A DNA stretch of 64,000 nt. It comes from Mycolicibacterium septicum DSM 44393. GTDB lineage: Bacteria > Actinomycetota > Actinomycetes > Mycobacteriales > Mycobacteriaceae. The stretch is taken from positions 2,893,700 to 2,957,699 of the forward strand of contig NZ_HG322951.1 of assembly GCF_000455325.1 (NCBI RefSeq), given 5' to 3'. The notes under the pieces are model-generated. The model was not told where the DNA came from. It saw only the letters and a program-made list of their open reading frames with translations, and searched no databases. The position numbers were made by a program, and so were the translations under genes. Below are positions 56,533-64,000 of the stretch, piece after piece (positions within the stretch are counted from its first letter, which is position 1; the number at the start of each line of letters is the position of its first letter).

Positions 56533-57707
56533 CCGACGAGGTGCGGCGCGCATGGGCGTATCTGTCGCGGGTGGCCGAACCGCCGTGCCCGCAGTTGACG
56601 GCCTTGGTCGCGCATGTCGGTCCGGTCGAGGCGGGCGGCCGGGTCAAGGCCGGTCAGGTCGATGCCGAGTTGTTGCGCCGCGTCGAGGGACGCCGGGAAT
56701 TCGATTGTGCGGCAGACGACCTGAATGTCCTCGACAGAATGGGCGGGCGTTTGATCACACCTGATGACGACGAGTGGCCGCTGCTGCGCTTCGGGGCCTT
56801 TCGCGGGGATGAGGTGCAAAAGCGTCGGAACGGTCACCCACCGTTGGTGTTGTGGGCCGTCGGGCCCGCGCGCCTCGACGAGGCGGCCGAGCGGGCCGCG
56901 GCGATCGTCGGAACCCGCGCGGCCACCGCCTACGGCGAGCACGTCGCCGCCGAATTGGCCGCCGGTCTGGCCGAACGGGATGTCACGGTGGTGTCCGGCG
57001 GGGCCTATGGCGTCGATGGGGCAGCCCACCGTGCAGTGTTGGCATGTGAGGGAGTGACGGTCGCAATCGTGGCCGGCGGTATCGACAACCCGTACCCGGC
57101 CGGGCACAGCGCGCTGTTCCACCGGATCCGCCAGGACTGCCTGTTGGTCAGCGAGTACCCGCCCGGGATGGCGCCGGGCCGGTTGCGGTTCCTCACCCGG
57201 AACCGGTTGGTGGCCGCCCTTTCCGGGGCGACCGTGGTGGTGGAGGCCGGGTTACGCAGCGGCGCCGCCAACACTGCGTCGTGGGCCAAGGCGCTGGGCC
57301 GCTCGGTGTGTGCCGTCCCGGGTCCGGTGACCTCGGCTGCATCGGCGGGCTGCCATGCGCTGCTGCGCAATGATGCTGTCCTGGTGGACCGGGCCGAGCA
57401 GATCGTCGAACTCGTCGGTCGCATGGGCGAACCGGCACCGGAAGAGCCCCATCCCTCTGCGCCGCTCGATGGGCTCGCGCCAGTTGAGAAACAGGTCTAT
57501 GACGCGCTGCCGGCGCGCGGTGCCCACACCGTGGACGAGATCGCGATGCTCGCCGCGCTGCCTCCGCACCAGGTGCTGGGGCCGTTGACGATGCTGGAGT
57601 TCGCCGGGCTGGTCGAAAGCGTCGACGGATGCTGGCGGATCACGCGTCGGCGACGCGTCCGCCCACCAGCTCCCGGGTCGGCAGGGGAGAAGCAGGTATC
57701 CGCATGA
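56529..57707 (+). CDS. dprA: DNA-processing protein DprA
   Basis: DprA protects single-stranded DNA and loads RecA, classically during transformation. The 392-residue protein has a Rossmann-like core with GTRAATAYGEHVAAELA, VSGGAYGVDGAAHRA and EYPPGMAPGRLRFLTRNR. A C-terminal winged-helix-like region (about 320-380) follows. Like its M. tuberculosis homologue Rv2896c it is coupled to comM, although mycobacteria are not known to be classically competent. Confidence 0.94.
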   Translation: MTDEVRRAWAYLSRVAEPPCPQLTALVAHVGPVEAGGRVKAGQVDAELLRRVEGRREFDCAADDLNVLDRMGGRLITPDDDEWPLLRFGAFRGDEVQKRRNGHPPLVLWAVGPARLDEAAERAAAIVGTRAATAYGEHVAAELAAGLAERDVTVVSGGAYGVDGAAHRAVLACEGVTVAIVAGGIDNPYPAGHSALFHRIRQDCLLVSEYPPGMAPGRLRFLTRNRLVAALSGATVVVEAGLRSGAANTASWAKALGRSVCAVPGPVTSAASAGCHALLRNDAVLVDRAEQIVELVGRMGEPAPEEPHPSAPLDGLAPVEKQVYDALPARGAHTVDEIAMLAALPPHQVLGPLTMLEFAGLVESVDGCWRITRRRRVRPPAPGSAGEKQVSA

Positions 57708-57791
57708 ACGAGGAACGGGTAGACCTGGATGCGATGTCGCGGCGACCCGAGGCCGCATTCACGTAGCACCCAGGCCGGCCCGCGGCCTCCG

Positions 57792-57797
57792 TATAGT
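57792..57797 (+). promoter_or_regulatory. Putative -10 of viuB
   Basis: TATAGT is close to TATAAT and lies about 50 bases before the viuB start, leaving a leader that contains GGAGG. A GGCTAA half-match to the iron box follows at about 57808, but no full IdeR site is visible. Confidence 0.4.
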
Positions 57798-57845
57798 CGA
57801 TGAGGTCGGCTAATAAGCGAGCGGCAGATGATGTTTGGAGGCGCC

Positions 57846-58712
57846 ATGGCAGGACGACCAATGCACACATTCCAGGTGGTGCATCGCGAGCAGCTGACCC
57901 CCCACATGGTCAGGTTGGTACTGGGTGGATCGGGTGAAGGGACGGGCTTCGACACCTTCTCGGCCAACGACTTCAGCGACGCCTACGTCAAAATCGCCAT
58001 CGTCCCCGCTGTTGTCGATGTGTCAGTGCTGCCGAAACCCTTGACGCTGGACAGCTTTGAGGAGCTGCCCACCGAACTGCGCCCCACGGTGCGGACCTAC
58101 ACCGTGCGCAAGTTCGACAAGGAGCGCCGCGAGATCACCATCGACTTCGTCGTGCACGGTGAGCAGGGCGTGGCCGCACCCTGGGCTGCGGCAGCGGTAC
58201 CGGGCCAGCCCGCCTACCTGATGGGGCCCAGTGGGGCCTATACCCCGGACCCGGCCGCCGACTGGCACCTGCTGGCCGGTGACGAGGCCGCTCTGCCGGC
58301 CATCGGTGCGGCCCTGGAGGCCTTGCCCGCGGATGCGACCGGCAAAGTCTTCATCGAGGTCGCCGGCGATGAGGACGAGATCGAGCTCGCCGCTCCGGCC
58401 GGGGTCGAGGTCAACTGGATTCACCGGGGTGGGCGCGCCGACCTGGTCGGCGAGGACAAGGCCGGGGACAACGCACCGCTGATCGCGGCGGTCAAGGATG
58501 CGGCCTGGCTGCCGGGTCAGGTTCAGGTGTTCATCCACGGCGAGGCTCAGGCCGTCATGCACAATCTGCGTCCCTACATCCGCAAGGAGCGCGGCGTCCC
58601 GGCGAAATGGGCGGGATCGATCTCGGGGTACTGGCGCCGCGGGCGCACCGAGGAGACTTTCCGGCAGTGGAAGGCCGAGCTGGCGAAAGCGGAGGCCGAC
58701 ACCGCGGGCTGA
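57846..58712 (+). CDS. viuB: Siderophore-interacting protein (ferric-siderophore reductase)
   Basis: The 288-residue SIP-family flavoprotein has an FAD-binding barrel ([21 protein letters not shown] region) and a C-terminal NAD(P)H domain ([26 protein letters not shown]). It reduces Fe(III)-siderophores to release iron in the cytosol. It matches Rv2895c throughout, including the N-terminus MAGRP, which selects ATG 57846 after GGAGG over ATG 57828 and 57831. Confidence 0.94.
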   Translation: MAGRPMHTFQVVHREQLTPHMVRLVLGGSGEGTGFDTFSANDFSDAYVKIAIVPAVVDVSVLPKPLTLDSFEELPTELRPTVRTYTVRKFDKERREITIDFVVHGEQGVAAPWAAAAVPGQPAYLMGPSGAYTPDPAADWHLLAGDEAALPAIGAALEALPADATGKVFIEVAGDEDEIELAAPAGVEVNWIHRGGRADLVGEDKAGDNAPLIAAVKDAAWLPGQVQVFIHGEAQAVMHNLRPYIRKERGVPAKWAGSISGYWRRGRTEETFRQWKAELAKAEADTAG

Positions 58713-58735
58713 GGCCAGATGGCAAGGTAGCCGTC

Positions 58736-59896
58736 ATGGCCTATGGCGACTATCAACTCGAGATCTACCTGCAGGGGCTGTCCGGCGTGCTGCCGACCAT
58801 GCCGATGGACTACGCGGGACTGGAGGCCAAGGCCCAGGCGGCCATGCCGGCCTCGATCTGGTCCTACGTGGCCGGCGGGGCCGGTGACGAGCGCACCCAG
58901 CAGGTCAACCGCACTGCGTTCGACCGGTGGGGCCTGATGCCGCGCATGCTCAACGCCCACCGGGAACGCGATCTGTCCGTCGACCTGTTCGGGCTCACGC
59001 TGCCCACGCCGTTGTTCATGGCCCCCATCGGGGTGCTGGGGATCTGCGGGCAGGACGGTCACGGCGACCTGGCCGGTGCCCGTGCCGCCGCGCGCACCGG
59101 GGTGCCGATGGTGCTGTCCACCCTCACCGAGGACCCGCTCGAAGACGTCGCCGCCGAATTCGGTGACACCCCAGGCTTTTTCCAGCTGTACACACCGACC
59201 GACAAAGATCTGGCCGCCAGCCTGGTGCAGCGCGCCGAGAAGGCCGGATTCAAGGGCATCGTCGTCACGCTCGACACCTGGGTGCCCGGCTGGCGGCCGC
59301 GGGACCTGGCCACCTCGAACTTCCCGCAGCTGCGCGGCAAGTGCCTGGCCAACTACACCAGCGATCCGGTGTTCCGCGCCGGTCTGCAGCAACCGCCCGA
59401 GGAGAACCCACAGGCCACCGTGCTGCGCTGGGTCAGCCTGTTCGGCAATCCGCTCACCTGGGACGACCTGCCGTGGCTGCGGTCACTGACCAAGCTGCCG
59501 CTGATCCTTAAGGGCATCTGCCATCCCGATGACGTCCGGCGGGCCAAGGACGGTGGCGTCGACGGGATCTACTGCTCCAATCATGGTGGGCGCCAAGCCA
59601 ATGGCGGCATTCCCGCGATCGACTGCCTGCCCGGGGTGGTCGAGGCCGCCGACGGGCTGCCGGTGTTGTTCGACTCGGGCATCCGTAACGGTGCCGACAT
59701 CGTCAAGGCGCTCGCACTGGGGGCCACCGCGGTCGGCGTGGGCCGCCCCTATGCGTACGGGCTGGCTTTGGGCGGCGCCGACGGCATCGTGCACGTGCTG
59801 CGGTCGCTGCTCGCCGAGGCCGACCTGATCATGGGTGTCGACGGGTATCCGACGCTGGCCGACCTCACGCCCGAGGCGCTGCGGCGGGTCGACTGA
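58736..59896 (+). CDS. FMN-dependent alpha-hydroxy-acid oxidase, lactate 2-monooxygenase type
   Basis: The 386-residue TIM-barrel flavoenzyme resembles mycobacterial lactate 2-monooxygenase, which converts L-lactate to acetate, CO2 and water. Visible features are [43 protein letters not shown], the catalytic His-Arg in NHGGRQ and [16 protein letters not shown]. The true substrate could be another 2-hydroxy acid. ATG 58736 ([11 protein letters not shown]) aligns with the family start. Confidence 0.9.
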   Translation: MAYGDYQLEIYLQGLSGVLPTMPMDYAGLEAKAQAAMPASIWSYVAGGAGDERTQQVNRTAFDRWGLMPRMLNAHRERDLSVDLFGLTLPTPLFMAPIGVLGICGQDGHGDLAGARAAARTGVPMVLSTLTEDPLEDVAAEFGDTPGFFQLYTPTDKDLAASLVQRAEKAGFKGIVVTLDTWVPGWRPRDLATSNFPQLRGKCLANYTSDPVFRAGLQQPPEENPQATVLRWVSLFGNPLTWDDLPWLRSLTKLPLILKGICHPDDVRRAKDGGVDGIYCSNHGGRQANGGIPAIDCLPGVVEAADGLPVLFDSGIRNGADIVKALALGATAVGVGRPYAYGLALGGADGIVHVLRSLLAEADLIMGVDGYPTLADLTPEALRRVD

Positions 59897-59958
59897 TCTC
59901 CGTAGCGCTCCCGGCGCCGCGGTCCGCTGGGTCGGTGTAGCGCGCCTTCTTTGCCGCG

Positions 59959-59992
59959 TTGGGGTGGCGGTCGGGCTCGATCGCCACCTCAA
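59959..59992 (+). terminator. Hairpin after the alpha-hydroxy-acid oxidase gene
   Basis: 11-base arms (59959-59969, 59982-59992) have one imperfect pair around a 12-base loop, placed 62 bases after the stop. It probably separates this gene from the tetR unit. Confidence 0.5.
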
Positions 59993-60053
59993 CGTGACGA
60001 ATCACAGATAAAGACGCAGGTCATATCTTCTGGTCATCGATTATTCATCGGTG

Positions 60054-60059
60054 TAGCAT
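60054..60059 (+). promoter_or_regulatory. Putative leaderless -10 box of the tetR gene
   Basis: TAGCAT lies eight bases before ATG 60068 in an AT-rich stretch (60000-60067), where an autoregulatory operator would be expected. Confidence 0.5.
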
Positions 60060-60067
60060 TTTCCTTC

Positions 60068-60691
60068 ATGAGTGTAGAAACCGTCCGCGAGCGGGCCGCC
60101 CACCTGGGCCCCGAGCGGCGGCGTCCACAGGTGCTGGATGCGGCCCTGGCGATTGCGGTGAACGAGGGGATCGCCGCAGTCACGATCGGCGCGGTGGCTC
60201 AGCGGCTCAAGGTCACGCGCCCGGTGGTGTACTCATGTTTTCCCGACCGGGTCGAATTGCTGAGGGCCTTGCTCGAGCGGGAGCTGGCCCTGCTGGTCCA
60301 GGGGGCGATCGATGCGCTGCCGTACGGCCGCGCCGACGCCGACGAGACCGTCTTCGTCGAGGGCTTCCAGGCGCTGCTTGAGACGGTCGCCGGCCGGCCT
60401 GATTCCTGGCGGCTCGTGATGAGCGCCGACCCGGATCCGGCCGTGGCCAAACACTTCCGCAACGGTCGCGTGCTGATGGTCGGCAAGGTCTCCCGGCGGC
60501 TGGCGCCCACCCTGGAACGTTGGGGCACCACCGACGCCGAGAAGAAGCTGCCGGTGCTGGTCGAGCAGTTCGTGTCCACCTGTGAAGGCGCGGTGCGGAC
60601 CTTGTTGCATGACGACGGAAAAGACTGGACCCCAACCACATTGGGTGAATTCATCGGATCGGCCACCTACCGGGCGTTTCGCACCGCCTGA
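60068..60691 (+). CDS. TetR family transcriptional regulator
   Basis: The 207-residue TetR-type regulator has an N-terminal HTH (GIAAVTIGAVAQRLKVTRPVVYSCF, about 35-60) and a variable ligand-binding C-terminal domain. The start at ATG 60068 is set by the HTH position and the leaderless box. The two metabolic genes downstream follow at 22 bases and by overlap, so it probably controls its own operon. The effector is unknown. Confidence 0.9.
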   Translation: MSVETVRERAAHLGPERRRPQVLDAALAIAVNEGIAAVTIGAVAQRLKVTRPVVYSCFPDRVELLRALLERELALLVQGAIDALPYGRADADETVFVEGFQALLETVAGRPDSWRLVMSADPDPAVAKHFRNGRVLMVGKVSRRLAPTLERWGTTDAEKKLPVLVEQFVSTCEGAVRTLLHDDGKDWTPTTLGEFIGSATYRAFRTA

Positions 60692-60713
60692 TCCAGAACA
60701 GAGGAGTTATCGC

Positions 60714-61760
60714 ATGTCTGATCTCCAGCCGATGGCTGACTACGGGTTCTTCGGGCCGGATTCGGTGACCTGGAAGGTGTGGGGCCATGCCACCACGCCG
60801 ATCATCGGACTGCAGCGCGCCGTGGTGGTCGAGGAACTCGACCCTGCGCTGATCGCCGCGGTCGACACCACCGGCGCCAATTACGACCGGCCCCGCACCC
60901 GCTACGACCGGACCGTGCGTTACTTCGCCATGGTCGCTTTCGCCGACACCGAATCGGTGCTCAAGACCGCCGATGTCCTGGTGAAAGTCCACTCGAAAGC
61001 CATTGGTACCGAACCCCTGAGCGGCAACAAGTACGACGCCAACGACCCCCAGTCGCAGCTGTGGATCCTGCTCACCGGCTGGCACTCGGTGCTCAAGGCC
61101 TACGAGCTGTACGGCGGCGGCAAGCTGACGGCCCAGGAGGAGGCCCGCTACTGGCAGGACTGCGCCCGCGCCGCCGAGTTTCAGACCTGCGATCCGGCCG
61201 ACGTCCCGCGGACCCGCGAGGGCATCAACGAGTACTTCGAGCAGATGCGGCCGCACCTCGCCGTCAGCGAGGCCGCCCGCGCGATGATGGACCACCTGCT
61301 CAACGCCAAAGTGGTGCTGCCGCCAGCACCGCGTGCTGCGAAGCCGGCCGTCGAAGTTCTCAACTGGTTCCTGCGTAGGGGCACCATCGCCACCATGCCG
61401 CGCTGGATGCGCCGGCTCAGCGGCTTCGACCAGCCGCGCGCGGTCGACCTGGCCGTGCGGCCGGTGCTCAAGCTCGGGTTCGGCATAGTGGACCGGGTAC
61501 CGCGGCTGAAGCTGTTGGTGGCCAAGATCATTTCGCCGTCCGTGGTGCCGATCGCAGGGCCCTACATCATGGGGATACCGCCGCGGTCGACCGAGGTGCT
61601 CAGCCCCGAAGAAGGGCGCAAGCGCTACGGCTACGTCAAGCCCGCCGATGCGCACAAGGATTTGCGGGCCCGCCAGCACGAGCGGGTGTTCGGACGGGGC
61701 CAACTGCCCAGCGACGAAGGCCTCATCGAATCTCAGTCCTACCTAGGGAGTTTGGCGTGA
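60714..61760 (+). CDS. MpaB/DUF2236 family oxygenase-like protein
   Basis: The 348-residue DUF2236 (MpaB-like; related to latex-clearing rubber oxygenases) protein opens with DYGFFGPDSVTWKVWGHATTPI-type residues. It also has RYDRTVRYFAMVAFAD, WHSVLKAYELYG and a late PYIMGIPP. Some relatives bind haem and oxidise hydrocarbons or polyisoprenes; the reaction here is unknown. AGAGGAG precedes ATG 60714. It is coupled to the acyl-CoA dehydrogenase gene by a GTGA overlap. Confidence 0.82.
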   Translation: MSDLQPMADYGFFGPDSVTWKVWGHATTPIIGLQRAVVVEELDPALIAAVDTTGANYDRPRTRYDRTVRYFAMVAFADTESVLKTADVLVKVHSKAIGTEPLSGNKYDANDPQSQLWILLTGWHSVLKAYELYGGGKLTAQEEARYWQDCARAAEFQTCDPADVPRTREGINEYFEQMRPHLAVSEAARAMMDHLLNAKVVLPPAPRAAKPAVEVLNWFLRRGTIATMPRWMRRLSGFDQPRAVDLAVRPVLKLGFGIVDRVPRLKLLVAKIISPSVVPIAGPYIMGIPPRSTEVLSPEEGRKRYGYVKPADAHKDLRARQHERVFGRGQLPSDEGLIESQSYLGSLA

Positions 61761-63679
61761 CCGCACGATCTGATGTCCTGTTCGACCCGAACCGGACCGA
61801 CTTCGACCAGTTCGACAGCAGAACCCGGGAGATCTTCCGGGCCACCATCGATTTCTTCGAGTCCCACGGCAAGCGGTGGCTCAAGCAGCAGGACCGGGAT
61901 CGGGTCTGGTACAGCGACTTTCTCGACCTGGTCAAGCGGGAGGGCATCTTCGCGACGTTCCTGACCCCGGCGTCGGAGGCCGCCGGCGATCCCGACAAGC
62001 GCTGGGACACCGCGCGCAATGCGATGTACAGCCAGATCCTCGGGTTCTACGGCATGCAGTACTGGTACGTCTGGCAGGTCACCATCCTCGGCCTCGGTCC
62101 GATCTGGCAGTCGGAGAACACGGTGGCGCGCAAGAAGGCTGCCGCCCTGCTGGATTCGGGGGAGATCTTCGCCTTCGGGCTGTCCGAGCAGGACCACGGC
62201 GCCGACGTCTACTCGACAGACATGGTGCTGACACCGAACGCGGACGGGTCGTACGCGGCGAACGGCGGCAAGTACTACATCGGCAACGGCAACCTGGCCG
62301 GCATGGTCTCGGTGTTCGGCCGTCGCTCCGACAAACCCATCATCGACAGTTCCGATCTCGACCGGCGCCGTCCCGCGCAGGACTTCGAGGGGTACCTGTT
62401 CTTCGCCGCCGACAGTCAGCATTCGAACTACCACCTGCGCAAGAACGTCGTCGACGGCCAGATGTACGTCGCGGCGTTCGACCTGGAGAACTATCCGGTC
62501 AGTGCCGACGACATCCTGCACGAGGGCAAGGCAGCCTTCAACGCCGCGATCAACACCGTCAACATCGGCAAGTTCAACCTCGGATTCGGGGCGATCGGGG
62601 CCTGCGAGCACGCCATGTACGAGGCCGTCACCCACGCCGAGAACCGCGTGCTGTTCGGCCAGCGGGTCACCGAGTTCCCGCAGATCCGCCGCATGCTCGC
62701 CGACGGCTACGCCCGCCTGATCGGGATGAAGCTCTACAGCGAGCGGGCCATCGACTACATGCGCAGCGCAAGCCCGGACGACCGGCGCTACCTGTTGTTC
62801 AACGCGATCGAGAAGATGAACGTCACCCGCGAGGGCGAGAGGATCGTGACGTTGCTCGCCGACACCATCGCGGCCCGGGCGTTCGAATCCGACATGTACT
62901 TCACCATGGCCCTGCTGGGGCTCACCGGCCTGCCGCGGCTGGAGGGCACGGTGCACGTCAACATGGCGCTGTCGCTGAAGTTCATGCAGAACTACATGTT
63001 CGGCGCGTCAGATGCGGCGCTGGCCGCGATGTCCGTTCTGCCCGTGGGCCGGGCTCCGGCGCCGCTGGTGAGCGCGCTCGCCGGTGGCTTGCGCGCGGCC
63101 GGCGGTGCCATCGCTGGTTCACCTGTGGCGCAACGCATTCCACAGCTCAAGTCGCTGCTGGCCGAGGTGCCGCAGATTCCGACGCGCAGGGATGCGACCA
63201 ATGACGACTTCTTGTTCCGGCAGGGGCCGAGCAGTGGGTTGGCGAAGATCCGGTTCGGCGACTGGCAGTCGGTGCTGCGCCGCTTTTCGTCGACGCCGAA
63301 TGTCGCGGTCTTCCTCGACCAGGCTCAGGCGTTGCAGACCCTGCTGGCGGTGGCGACACCCACCGCTGACCAACAACGCAACGTCGACTTCCTGTTCGCG
63401 ATCGGTGAGATGTTCACCCTGATTCCCTACGCCCAGCTGATCCTGGAGCAGGCGGAGATCGAAGCGATCGACACCGATCTGATCGACCAGCTGTTCGAGG
63501 TGCTCGTCACCGACATGTCCACGCACGCGACCAAGCTGCATTGCCATCCGGATGCCACTGCGGTGCAACAGCAGCGCGCCCTCGACATCGTCAGGCAGCC
63601 GGTGGCCGACGGCGCCCGCCGCGATCGCGTGGTGGCAGGTGTGCGCGGACTGGCCGGCCGCTACGAGATGAACCCGTGA
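61757..63679 (+). CDS. Long acyl-CoA dehydrogenase/oxidase family protein
   Basis: The 640-residue FAD acyl-CoA dehydrogenase-fold protein has FGLSEQDHGADVYSTDMVL and YYIGNGNLAGM (middle barrel, substrate/FAD loop). The helical C-terminal domain has NIGKFNLGFGAIGACEHA and FGQRVTEFPQIRRMLADGYARL. It is about 250 residues longer than a standard acyl-CoA dehydrogenase, with an extra C-terminal region (from about 430), closer to acyl-CoA oxidases or FadE5-like forms. AGGGAG precedes GTG 61757. The substrate is unknown. Confidence 0.83.
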   Translation: MTARSDVLFDPNRTDFDQFDSRTREIFRATIDFFESHGKRWLKQQDRDRVWYSDFLDLVKREGIFATFLTPASEAAGDPDKRWDTARNAMYSQILGFYGMQYWYVWQVTILGLGPIWQSENTVARKKAAALLDSGEIFAFGLSEQDHGADVYSTDMVLTPNADGSYAANGGKYYIGNGNLAGMVSVFGRRSDKPIIDSSDLDRRRPAQDFEGYLFFAADSQHSNYHLRKNVVDGQMYVAAFDLENYPVSADDILHEGKAAFNAAINTVNIGKFNLGFGAIGACEHAMYEAVTHAENRVLFGQRVTEFPQIRRMLADGYARLIGMKLYSERAIDYMRSASPDDRRYLLFNAIEKMNVTREGERIVTLLADTIAARAFESDMYFTMALLGLTGLPRLEGTVHVNMALSLKFMQNYMFGASDAALAAMSVLPVGRAPAPLVSALAGGLRAAGGAIAGSPVAQRIPQLKSLLAEVPQIPTRRDATNDDFLFRQGPSSGLAKIRFGDWQSVLRRFSSTPNVAVFLDQAQALQTLLAVATPTADQQRNVDFLFAIGEMFTLIPYAQLILEQAEIEAIDTDLIDQLFEVLVTDMSTHATKLHCHPDATAVQQQRALDIVRQPVADGARRDRVVAGVRGLAGRYEMNP

Positions 63680-63747
63680 TGGTCACGCGACGGTAGCGGC
63701 TCGGCGCGTCGGGTGCAGCGCGGGCGTAGTTCTGCCACGGTGGCACG

Positions 63748-64000
63748 GTGCCCGCAGTTCAGGATGTGCTCGCCGAGTTCGACGAATACCTGGCGCTGCA
63801 GTGCGGCAGGTCTGAGCACACCCGCCGGGCGTACCGGGGTGACCTGTTGGCGTTGTTCGACTTCACCGGCGGTGATCTGGACACCGTGACCCTGCCGAGG
63901 CTGCGGTCCTGGCTGGCCAGCCAGGCCGCGGCCGGAGTTGCCCGGACCACGCTGGCGCGGCGCACCTCCACGGTCAAGACCTTCTGTACCTGGGCGAGCC
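63748..64000 (+). CDS. xerC: Tyrosine recombinase XerC (N-terminal part)
   Basis: The first 84 codons of XerC, which resolves chromosome dimers at dif with XerD, are present. The SAM-like core-binding domain is visible ([28 protein letters not shown] opening, [23 protein letters not shown]) and aligns with Rv2894c. The catalytic Arg/Tyr residues lie beyond the window. GTG 63748 is chosen by homology. The 68 bases before it hold no gene. Confidence 0.9.
   Translation, partial: MPAVQDVLAEFDEYLALQCGRSEHTRRAYRGDLLALFDFTGGDLDTVTLPRLRSWLASQAAAGVARTTLARRTSTVKTFCTWAS

Noticed and set aside
57704..57766. 20-codon ORF overlapping the dprA stop (ATGA)
   Set aside because: It has no recognisable sequence, no ribosome site and lies directly before the viuB promoter. 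Chance is the simpler explanation.
57800..57820. Iron box before viuB
   Set aside because: Only one half-site (GGCTAA) is present and aligning the other requires a deletion.

Overview
The window is chromosomal DNA of a mycobacterium, most likely a fast-growing Mycolicibacterium-type species. The evidence is high GC, frequent GTG starts, many leaderless -10 boxes (TANNNT 6-8 nt before a start codon), PE-PPE and LppW proteins, and a gene order that follows M. tuberculosis Rv2969c to Rv2894c as I recall it. No tRNA, rRNA, CRISPR array, phage or insertion sequence was seen.

Region by region. 1-9976 carries a conserved housekeeping block: the tail of a putative DsbA-like gene, VKOR, pyruvate carboxylase, rsmD, coaD, sepIVA, a YceD/DUF177 protein, rnc, mutM, OsmC and acylphosphatase, with a repeat-rich membrane protein inserted on the minus strand. 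The large lipid (PDIM) locus that lies between coaD and the sepIVA homologue in M. tuberculosis is absent. 10003-23090 carries smc, ftsY, the amt-glnB-glnD nitrogen operon (with GlnR-like boxes) and ffh, with a PE-PPE-domain gene between smc and ftsY. 23095-28140 carries an amidohydrolase, an orphan diflavin reductase, two tandem D,D-carboxypeptidases and a SnoaL-like protein. 28320-33939 is the ribosome and secretion block rpsP-khpA-rimM-trmD / lppW / rplS-lepB-rnhB-DUF2469.

33961-54466 is an accessory region of about 20 kb set into this syntenic backbone. It holds M20 and dienelactone hydrolases, SelO, DUF2237, a PucR regulator with mmsA and an omega-aminotransferase, a HAD / fused E1 / CoA-transferase / thioesterase set, and an apparently iron-regulated operon. 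That operon has a 15/19 IdeR box, a ferric-ion ABC transporter (binding lipoprotein, permease, ATPase), and a last gene encoding an adenylation domain, a carrier domain and a membrane acyltransferase-3 domain in one chain. This is the strongest candidate for an undescribed system here.

54651-57707 is yraN-comM-dprA, followed by viuB. 58736-63679 is a second accessory insert with an alpha-hydroxy-acid oxidase and a TetR / MpaB-like oxygenase / acyl-CoA dehydrogenase unit. The window ends inside xerC.
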